A stretch of 23,859 bases of DNA, from contig JACQRZ010000041.1 of the NCBI GenBank assembly GCA_016206235.1, forward strand, positions 1 to 23,859, in the 5' to 3' direction. How positions within the stretch are numbered: the first letter of the stretch is position 1; each line of letters opens with the position of its first letter. Source of the DNA: Candidatus Uhrbacteria bacterium (GTDB lineage Bacteria; Patescibacteriota; Patescibacteriia; JACQRZ01). A program made the translations under genes and the position numbers. The notes under the pieces were generated by a model, which made no database searches, had not been told where the DNA came from, and was given only the letters and a program-made list of their open reading frames with translations. This document shows, one piece after another, positions 8,501-13,908 of this stretch.

Positions 8501-9889
8501 TGGACGGTTAAAGCAATTGGAGACAATGGAAAACAATCTATTGAATCAACAGTTACGGTATCGGGAGGTTCGCTCTCTGGCGCAGCACCAACATTGTCGC
8601 TTGCAAGTGACATTTCAGGATTTACCGCAAAGAGCGGTTCAGGAACATTCCCGCTTTCTTCTGGAGGATTACTGAAATTCAATGATTTAGAGGTTGGCGG
8701 CAAGGCGCCTGCAATTACGATTCCGGCAAATACGTTTTCAACAACGGATTCCTCAACAGCTAGCATAGAAATGAAAACAGACCCAACGCTAACGGGATTC
8801 GCCATAACCTCTGACCAAAAAACCGTTGGAAAACACGGATACGATATTACGCCAAAAGATGCGAGTGGAAGAAAGATTTCTGACACGAATAACCCTCTCA
8901 CTATCGAAATTCCTTATTCTGATGCAGATGTAACCGCGGCAGGTGTGGAAGAATCAAAGCTTACAATCTCAACATTTAATACGACATCGCAAACATGGGA
9001 AACGCTTCCGACAGTCGTTGATACCGTGAATAATATCTTGAAGGCATCGGTTAGCCACTTCTCAAGTTTCGGTATTTTAGGGTCTGTTACAGCGGCTACT
9101 GCAAGCGCTGGTGGTAGCTCGGGTGGAGCAGTGATCATAATTCCAAATACGAACTCATCGACGCAAGAAAAATCGCCAACACCATCGCCTACCGCCTCAA
9201 CACCTGCTCCAGCGGCAAAGACAGAAGCTCCTGCCACTCAAACGTCAACACCTGCTGGTGCAGCGCACGACCGTGTTGCCCAGCTTGCAGCCATTGTTGA
9301 GGAAGCAAAATCACTCTCTTCAGTTGTCAAAGAGCTTCCAAAACTGCTCGACAAAGGAATGCTGAGCAAGGAAGAGAAGTTATCACTCCTTACAACCAAT
9401 CCGGCCGATCTTGTCCTTACGGTGATCGACAAGGTCGTTCCGGCAAGTGTGACTCGCGCAACAGCCGCGGTTGCAACCAAGTTTATTGCCGACGGTACGC
9501 CAACAACCATGCAGCTTGGAGCAGGGGAGCGCGCAGGCGTTGTGAATAGCTACAAGGCAGCATTTGGACAGCTTCCTGCAAACGAAGCAGAGTGGCAGGA
9601 TGTCGTGAAGATCGCAAACGGCAGATTCCCAAGCCAGCAAAACGAAAAGGCAGAAAAACGTGCGGAATTGTCGTTCAAGGCAATCTACAATCGCGCTCCA
9701 GATCGTAAAAATTCGAATGACGACGCGGCAGTTGTGGTCATGGCCTATGGCTTGAGAACGGCCAACAGGAATATGAAGAATGAATCAGCAGCTATCAAGA
9801 GCTACAAGGTGATCTTTAAGAGAGCGCCAGTCACGGCAACGGCTTGGGATGCCGTCCGCGCGATAGCCTACTCTGGCGCGAAGAAATAA
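2570..9889 (+). CDS. Giant secreted multi-domain surface protein (2439 aa)
   Basis: The gene encodes an exported protein with an N-terminal signal peptide (about 1-37, cleavage likely near ALDA-A). Residues about 40-550 are unassigned; they hold two related segments (around 165-215 and 405-450) sharing W[HY]MVT and the [SA]xPVF pattern. Four Ig-like units resembling SbsA/Big_5 domains follow (about 555-670, 677-820, 824-955, 960-1070), ending in strands such as RFRT, CFTTG and IFRTG. After a Gly-rich hinge (about 1074-1100) comes a further beta domain, then at least five carboxypeptidase-regulatory-like Ig repeats (about 1250-1900) of the ISGxVxDxxGxxIxxAxV type with GTY/GTW turns. Residues about 1960-2185 form another beta domain ending HFSSFGIL. 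A Pro/Thr/Ser linker (about 2190-2230) leads to a helical C-terminus with three ~42-residue repeats (SYK at 2327, SFK at 2368, SYK at 2411). There is no LPXTG motif or terminal membrane helix. It is probably an adhesin or S-layer-like protein; its ligand is unknown. No Shine-Dalgarno sequence precedes the ATG. Confidence 0.85.
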   Translation: MYTPQTRFFRSFQRGISYLTIASMTLWSLGPRALDAAIVSINITTGNAAVTLGASSGQAVAFSIDMQPNAGENISQIILHIDGWNGFTPADLAPLAANSATSGIALYQDNKAAGTVNSFDAQDTLVPLVAPPSINDSNDRFIKLTPTASAPSSDTSATLNAGDILFTDYRVNGLTTYDWHMVTIGNSGAGGIASNDLRLDNEGSKPVFSTSQVSIFQPAATGLFTLNGASSTTQFSSNNSNLLAGDVVLVKRTGAGTAPLFEIALENAAANSTLETLFSSRYFGANGTNVRMSKISTQSTSVMTIPAHGNITFVGAYNNPQVGDFVAYATTGPSGDNGSGSGNSATKLGIVTNATLAAGVFAVDGVPLKPGQIYRISKVNAFNPSVVLRTSTNGLIDIGSVMYGLTTTVPLWYMVTADGPSGMTSSQLLFNGAGSAPVFGQPSPSGITIASCPNETSTGCTNAVQPLHSVHYVALHPANPVSLAANGVDVFVVIRTSANPGHNHKFALTLPAGTGFGLVYPIGLGLVFGVQLSPQFADVGFQDNTYTPVYTINNPTFTLVGGGPGNGQNFVPDQAIIDIMGSVPINAGTVTTANVSLLACTGTSDANSCPGTTGANLCTSVALNGGTQIVCNHDPLPANTTYRFRIGTGVQSNVGNVPLAAQVDRIFRTGSVIASANTTPPQVMSTVPFAGSDFPASGNLVVGFSMGPDGNMNFNTGAGGSAQAGDLNFCQSNTCALSLKKIENFVPTTEVCTTGVTCVFSWDAPSRQLTINPAANLDVASDGASAVEYDLCVRGAPDAKAVKNSANQSLPGDRCTRFRTVAADTTAPALAAANATTPLNAATNVSPFSSELIVRFSERLNPGTVSLNTVRLCQDSTAGTAGCEAGDTRLTNATKFAFRYDHFDNSARLSPIAQDSLAATTKYCFEVVGGAGGVKDVSGNAFAATTSANCFTTGAAADPVAGAPKVQFADADNFKLVVKFSEPMRPGDLIAGGNVNTTNVALECPTGVVVSLNGKPAQYRAANNELEIQNLGLPVDQTCKATITSASDLAGNAIDTSSSNNIANFKVLNAATTGGFLGGGGIASNDFFGGMGGQTAASFWEKPMRIQPRAAATNKSTSVEVEFPAPGALPIGSTILLTFPSGFTMSNGDGNARLVPTAQSSMNADLNGQQETGVVTATAATDTTGKTVTITTGGAAIASGSMIRFELDRITSPTTAAENLRITAVVKDNTSVKIGQTINPAPFNIQQGGALSISGKVCKGSLSGGTCGGGDTAIANVKVVCSQMGGFMVGATAAAFMGNQEASTDVNGAWSITGLTAGEYSCFLPPDPTRLVDTGGAPPMQKITLASANKTGVEFKYKDMAAAGDSRTLTVTISGGPANEIVDVFCHAGTTDSQFSAPTMKAVTLNGTGGGTATLRLQQDKKYECGVGPHIAFEQFGNGAPPPPPTFTFMPPKHQTVTMSANQALTFAIQTSNRTITGTVVDGSANGIANVYVHAFPVGCFASDGTATDCQGAFAKTRSDGTFTLNVINGTYEVRADGPGLPPSSSETANVKGANVAGLTLKMVKSSTTISGAVKDESGNGIRYAHVKAEKRTITSGTDACDFQNSTRSAGGFADTPTDSSGNFTLYVSNGTWCVRAFAPAYGEVGTKTITVSGSSLTGQHIAATAADFGTISGTVTKSGSNVSGAFVNCQGSTGGNNAQTGADGTYSIKVKLASSGSTTLTCDGYAPGVGSLGRSTITFGPGETTKTKNFTQAGESATITITATGLTEGFCDASDANGFGSGAPIQTGSAVLKSPAGSYTVRCGSHKTGPLTLSSSAVTLAANGTASLTATVPTLRSVTGRVTDGTSNVEGATVTFTDRTAGASFTVPTGNQAGTNTNLSGSNIPEGTYNVKATKKGYEPATTTATVSGGNLTLSAPIAMAPTSGASGENVTILVQASGSAYAGEAKVIATNGTKTIVAETDSTTGNASLDLPNGTWTVKAIGDNGKQSIESTVTVSGGSLSGAAPTLSLASDISGFTAKSGSGTFPLSSGGLLKFNDLEVGGKAPAITIPANTFSTTDSSTASIEMKTDPTLTGFAITSDQKTVGKHGYDITPKDASGRKISDTNNPLTIEIPYSDADVTAAGVEESKLTISTFNTTSQTWETLPTVVDTVNNILKASVSHFSSFGILGSVTAATASAGGSSGGAVIIIPNTNSSTQEKSPTPSPTASTPAPAAKTEAPATQTSTPAGAAHDRVAQLAAIVEEAKSLSSVVKELPKLLDKGMLSKEEKLSLLTTNPADLVLTVIDKVVPASVTRATAAVATKFIADGTPTTMQLGAGERAGVVNSYKAAFGQLPANEAEWQDVVKIANGRFPSQQNEKAEKRAELSFKAIYNRAPDRKNSNDDAAVVVMAYGLRTANRNMKNESAAIKSYKVIFKRAPVTATAWDAVRAIAYSGAKK

Positions 9890-9910
9890 CAGGTAACCAC
9901 TTATTTTTAT

Positions 9911-11161
9911 ATGAACATGAAAGCTCCACTCATTGGCGTTGGCGTTGGCTTATTATTTTCAGCAACAATCACACTTGCTCAATTTGATATGTTCCGTCCC
10001 CCAGAAGGAGAACAGCAATCTTCTCATGGTCAAGATTTTCAAAATCAATTTCGAGGGCAAAGACAAGGGGATTCAAGACAATTTCAAGGAGAGAGGAGAG
10101 ATGGTCAAGGAAGGGAGTTTGGCGGTGATGATCGCGGAATGATGGGAGAGCGGAGAGGCGAGTTCAACGAAGGTCCAAGTGAGGAAGAGATGAAGGCGCA
10201 GCAGCAAAAAATGGACGAACGCCGATTTCAGGATATGAAACGAGGAATGAAGCAGTTTGAACAAGGGCTGAAGATGACGCAAAATATGGTAAAGAAAATC
10301 AAGCCTCATCTTCAGAAATGCGGTATTGGCATGCCACTTGAACTGACCCAAGCGCTTGATTTGGGTCCACAAGTCGTTTCAAAAATCAATACGTCAAAAA
10401 CTGCTGATGAGCTTGAAGAAGCTATGAGCGAGATTATGGATGTGGGCAGTGCAATGCAAGAATGGGGTCCTAAGATGGGTGATCTCAGCAACTTATGCGA
10501 AATGCTCAAGCGGTCAGATAGGGAGTTCAAGATTATGACTCGCGACGCATCAAAATTAGAAAAGCGGGCAAAAGCAAATAAAAAACTCGATCTTTCTGAG
10601 CTGATAGCAGAGTTGAATGCCCAAGTTACAACTATGACAGAGGCTTGGAGCGAGGCAAAAAAAGTCGCAAAAACCGATCCCAAAGCAGCATTTGAAAAGC
10701 TCGATGACGGCTTTTATAGTGAGATGGACAATCTCCATAATATCCGCCGCACGATCGAGACTGTCCTTGATGTAAGTCGGGGGTTACGAGAAGCAAAGAA
10801 TGAGATTTCTCGATATGGCCGTGAAATTGCAAAGTTGAAGAAGAAAAAAGTTGATACGGCACAAGTAGAGAGTCTCTTAGCTCAGCTCAAGACGAATGTT
10901 GATGAAATTGCACAATTTGTAAAAACAAAGGGGTTTGATCCTGACGATCTTGTTGATAAGGTAGAAGAAGCCTTTGATATTCGTGAAGAGCTTCAGGATA
11001 TGCTTCAGGACTATGGAGTAAATCAAGGTGAACCAGAATTCAGAGGTGAAAAAGGATTCCAATTCCAATTACCACAAGGTTTTGAGCGCCGGCCAATCGA
11101 TAATGGTCAAGGGCAGCAACAAGATCAAAACGGCGATGACGCGTTCTTGAATGAGCGCTGA
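9911..11161 (+). CDS. Secreted coiled-coil protein co-transcribed with the giant surface protein
   Basis: The 416-aa protein has a signal peptide (1-23, cleavage likely TLA-Q). A Gln/Arg/Gly-rich low-complexity segment (about 30-90) follows, with repeated GERR, GQR and GDDRG motifs, then a long, highly charged helical region (about 90-370) with coiled-coil character. The tail is Gln/Asp-rich. Two cysteines (137 and 196) could form a disulfide outside the cell. I recognise no enzyme family. The ATG lies 21 bases after the giant gene, with no promoter between them, and a strong terminator follows, so the two genes form one operon. A structural or assembly partner of the surface protein is the natural inference. 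The start could also be Met3. No clear Shine-Dalgarno sequence is present. Confidence 0.82.
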   Translation: MNMKAPLIGVGVGLLFSATITLAQFDMFRPPEGEQQSSHGQDFQNQFRGQRQGDSRQFQGERRDGQGREFGGDDRGMMGERRGEFNEGPSEEEMKAQQQKMDERRFQDMKRGMKQFEQGLKMTQNMVKKIKPHLQKCGIGMPLELTQALDLGPQVVSKINTSKTADELEEAMSEIMDVGSAMQEWGPKMGDLSNLCEMLKRSDREFKIMTRDASKLEKRAKANKKLDLSELIAELNAQVTTMTEAWSEAKKVAKTDPKAAFEKLDDGFYSEMDNLHNIRRTIETVLDVSRGLREAKNEISRYGREIAKLKKKKVDTAQVESLLAQLKTNVDEIAQFVKTKGFDPDDLVDKVEEAFDIREELQDMLQDYGVNQGEPEFRGEKGFQFQLPQGFERRPIDNGQGQQQDQNGDDAFLNER

Positions 11162-11182
11162 ATCTGGCGGACAACACGCGTT

Positions 11183-11210
11183 ACAAGCCCCATCCTTGGG
11201 GCTTGTTTTA
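11183..11210 (+). terminator. Rho-independent terminator of the surface-protein operon
   Basis: A perfect 9-bp stem, ACAAGCCCC (11183-11191) with GGGGCTTGT (11198-11206), has a 6-base loop and a T run overlapping its end. It lies 21 bases after the stop of the coiled-coil protein gene. Confidence 0.92.
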
Positions 11211-11265
11211 ACTGTGGAAAAGTCGCTAGACAATAGGGGGTGCAGTTCGATAAGGTATGTTGGAA

Positions 11266-11293
11266 GAATCATGAATCATGAATCATGAATCAA
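11266..11293. repeat. Heptamer repeat GAATCAT containing the start codon
   Basis: Three exact GAATCAT copies (11266-11286) are followed by GAATCAA (11287-11293). Each junction creates an ATG: at 11271, 11278 and 11285. Because the unit is 7 bases, the three ATGs lie in three different frames, and only the last opens the 848-aa gene. The frame from 11271 (MNHES) stops at TGA 11286-11288, overlapping the true start as ATGA. Confidence 0.9.
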
Positions 11294-13831
11294 GGATTGA
11301 AAAAAAGGCATGTTTCACTGTATACACTCGTCATTCTTTTATTCGTTGACATATTGCTGGTTGGTGCGCATATTTTTTTTCGCTCGCAATTAGGTTTTTT
11401 TGACCTTGATAAGGAGCAAAGCCTGAAGGCGGTGTTTTCAGGTTTTCAGCTTATGGGAAGCGGTTTTTTGGCGTTTTTTCTTTGGTTCCTCTTCAAAAAG
11501 GGAGCGGTTCCTGCGATATGGCAGTTGGTATGGCTTTCTCTTGGCCTCATGTTTTTTTATCTCGCCATGGATGACATGGTGATGCTTCATGAGCGTATCG
11601 GCTTTGTCGTCAACCATTGGACAGGGATGCAAGGAGCGTTTGAATCATTTAATTGGCTCCTCTATTTTAGTCCTCTTATTGTTCTAGGATTTTTGGTTTT
11701 TATTGCATCGGTTCGGAGTCTTTTTCATATTCACGCGTTTTCGGGGTGGCTGTCGGCCGCCGGACTCACGTTATTTACCGGAACTCTTTTCTTCGAATAC
11801 ATCGGAGGGCAGCTTCTCAAAATGGGAGTTTTGGCAGCCTATCCAACGTTCATTATTTTAGAAGAATCGTTTTTGCTCCTTGGCGAATCGTTGTTCGCCG
11901 GTGCGTTAATGAACGCGTTTGCAGTGCTTTTCGCCCGAGCGTATGCCTTCCAGTTTCCCAGTCGTCATACGTTTGTGCCAGCGCGGCTTTACCCGAATGG
12001 CATTGCATCGTCGCCTTTTATCGTGTGTTCGCTGCAGTGGCTCAGAACAATGGCGTTGGCCGCTGTTCTCATCCCTCTCTTTTTGGCACTCGCTTCTTTA
12101 TTTCTGCCTGCTTTTGCTGTTCTTGAACGAACATTTTCAATAATCCTGCCATACGAAGCAATTATCAGATTCGGACTTTTACTAGCCATGGTTTTTGCGC
12201 TTATCGCGTCGTACGTATGGATTGTTGCAAAAGGAGCATTTCACCATCGTTTTGTCTGGACCGTGTGCGCGGTGTCTTGCGTTATGCTTGGTATCGTATT
12301 TGTGGGCGATACCAGCAGCCGGCTTATGGAAGAGTATTCATGGATCCGTTACACAACATTCATGTTTCTTATTTCCGCATCCGTAGCAGCGTGCATCCTT
12401 GCGTATCACGCATGGAAGGCGCGTAGTAAAGCGGCAACAGCGCTCTGGTTCGTCATTGGCAGTGGCTTTCTTTTTGGGGCGTTTGATGAGGTTTTTCAGC
12501 TGCACGAGTGGATAGGGCAGGGAGTTGAACAAAGCACGCATCTTCCCCATGTCGTTACCGATTTAATTACGGTGGGATATGCCGTTGTTGGTTTGTGCGT
12601 AGTAGCTGTCGCGCTTGTTACGTTGTTTCGGCAGTACCGCGATCATTTTTTTGCTATTGGCGTTTTTTGCGCAGGAGGATTCGTGTATCTTTTCTCAACA
12701 TTGTTCGACACTCTTGATATGGTAGCCTCTTCAAAAATAAAAGCATTTGTTTCATCTCGTGTCGAGCAAGGGTTTATTGTGCCTGATCAGTGGACGCTTT
12801 TTTGGAATCCGAGAAACATGTTTAACTCGATCGAAGAAGTGCTTGAACAAGCGGCAGCAACGTTATTTTTTGCAGGATTGGCGCTCATTCTTGTTCAGCG
12901 TCGTTTCGGACAATCGGGTTTTCGTTTTTCTTTTTTCGCGCCGTTACGGGTAGCCTATGGCATAGGGGGAGTTGCTGTTGTGCTTTGCGGGGTATTTCTT
13001 GTGAGCGCGCCGTTTGGAGCAAAAGCCTTATCAGCTACAGAAAACGGCAAGACCGATGCTCTAGCGGGACCCACACAAGGATTACAGCATGCCGACGATC
13101 TGTTTTATCATCCATCATGGGGCGTGTTGGTTGGAAATGAAGGCGCTGGTTCTGTTCTTCAGTATAAAGATGGCGAGACGCGAACGCTTCCTGATTCGCA
13201 GAATCTTCTCGCAGATACTGACAGCGTTACAGCAACCGATTCAGGCGTGTATGTTTCTTCTGGCATGAAAAAAACAATTTATCATTATACCACAAAAGAA
13301 GGCTGGCAGGTAGCGTGGGATAGTACGTCAGGATTAGTCCAACCAGAAGCGCTTGTTGCTGTGGGCGAAGAACTCTATGTGATTGATGAATCACAACAAA
13401 CAATAATTCGCCTTCGGAAAGGAAAGCAACCAGAAAGCTGGAGACCCCAGCACCCTGAATGGAAATCGCCGGAAGGTATTACCTATAGTGAGAAATTAAA
13501 AAGTTTTTTCGTAACAGATGATGTGAGTGGAGCAGTGTTTAAGGTTGGCTATAAAACGTCGATAGAGAAAGTCGCGCAACTCATTCATCCAGAAGATCTC
13601 GCAATGACGAGCAAAGAAACACTTCTCATTACTGACAATGGCGCTGGAACAATCATTGAAATGAATACCAAGGGCGAGATTCAGCAGGTCATACGGTTTC
13701 TGCGAGCATACCGCGATGTGCAGGGAATTGCTACCGATGGCACTGCAACGTATGTGGTAACATCAGATGGATATGGCGGCGGAAGTTTTATGCCAAGCCT
13801 TCTGTTTAAAATAGAGAACAAGAGCCAATGA
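11285..13831 (+). CDS. Polytopic membrane protein with duplicated D-[DE]-x3-LHE module and C-terminal propeller-like domain
   Basis: The 848-aa protein has roughly fourteen predicted membrane helices in its first ~580 residues, followed by a ~250-residue domain with NHL-like beta-propeller blades (for example PEGITYSEKLKSFFVTDD and PEDLAMTSKETLLITDN). The last helix (about 556-575) would put the propeller outside the membrane. The membrane part is internally duplicated: D96-D97-x3-L101-H102-E103-x-I-G matches D401-E402-x3-L406-H407-E408-x-I-G, each at the end of a helix. Each copy is followed about 90-110 residues later by a buried Glu-Glu pair (193-194 and 517-518). Paired Asp/His/Glu in membrane helices suggest a metal site or an intramembrane hydrolase, but I do not recognise the family and assign no reaction. 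The start is the third ATG of a heptamer repeat, with no Shine-Dalgarno sequence. It is separated from the previous operon by a terminator. Confidence 0.8.
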   Translation: MNQGLKKRHVSLYTLVILLFVDILLVGAHIFFRSQLGFFDLDKEQSLKAVFSGFQLMGSGFLAFFLWFLFKKGAVPAIWQLVWLSLGLMFFYLAMDDMVMLHERIGFVVNHWTGMQGAFESFNWLLYFSPLIVLGFLVFIASVRSLFHIHAFSGWLSAAGLTLFTGTLFFEYIGGQLLKMGVLAAYPTFIILEESFLLLGESLFAGALMNAFAVLFARAYAFQFPSRHTFVPARLYPNGIASSPFIVCSLQWLRTMALAAVLIPLFLALASLFLPAFAVLERTFSIILPYEAIIRFGLLLAMVFALIASYVWIVAKGAFHHRFVWTVCAVSCVMLGIVFVGDTSSRLMEEYSWIRYTTFMFLISASVAACILAYHAWKARSKAATALWFVIGSGFLFGAFDEVFQLHEWIGQGVEQSTHLPHVVTDLITVGYAVVGLCVVAVALVTLFRQYRDHFFAIGVFCAGGFVYLFSTLFDTLDMVASSKIKAFVSSRVEQGFIVPDQWTLFWNPRNMFNSIEEVLEQAAATLFFAGLALILVQRRFGQSGFRFSFFAPLRVAYGIGGVAVVLCGVFLVSAPFGAKALSATENGKTDALAGPTQGLQHADDLFYHPSWGVLVGNEGAGSVLQYKDGETRTLPDSQNLLADTDSVTATDSGVYVSSGMKKTIYHYTTKEGWQVAWDSTSGLVQPEALVAVGEELYVIDESQQTIIRLRKGKQPESWRPQHPEWKSPEGITYSEKLKSFFVTDDVSGAVFKVGYKTSIEKVAQLIHPEDLAMTSKETLLITDNGAGTIIEMNTKGEIQQVIRFLRAYRDVQGIATDGTATYVVTSDGYGGGSFMPSLLFKIENKSQ

Positions 13832-13844
13832 GGCCAATCGTCTG

Positions 13845-13853
13845 TGCTATACT
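13845..13853 (+). promoter_or_regulatory. Extended -10 promoter upstream of the lysozyme-like repeat protein
   Basis: TG-C-TATACT (13845-13853) is a good extended -10 element. No convincing -35 box lies 17 bases upstream, and the site overlaps the end of the previous gene's vicinity. The expected start site is near 13860, four bases before a short ORF. Confidence 0.5.
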
Positions 13854-13863
13854 TAGGGGTACA

Positions 13864-13908
13864 ATGAAACTATTCCTTGATAAGCATCGTATGGGGGTTA
13901 GCATATGA
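13864..13908 (+). CDS. Possible 14-aa uORF overlapping the next gene (ATGA)
   Basis: ATG at 13864 opens MKLFLDKHRMGVSI and ends in TGA at 13906-13908. The TGA overlaps the ATG (13905) of the following gene as ATGA. It begins about four bases after the predicted transcription start, so it would be almost leaderless. A GGGGG stretch (13893-13897) within it can serve as Shine-Dalgarno for the main gene. It may act by translational coupling, or it may be a chance frame. Confidence 0.35.
   Translation: MKLFLDKHRMGVSI

Noticed and set aside
8377..8901. 174-aa and other antisense frames within the giant surface-protein gene
   Set aside because: The coding strand shows continuous domain structure; the antisense frames follow from its codon composition.
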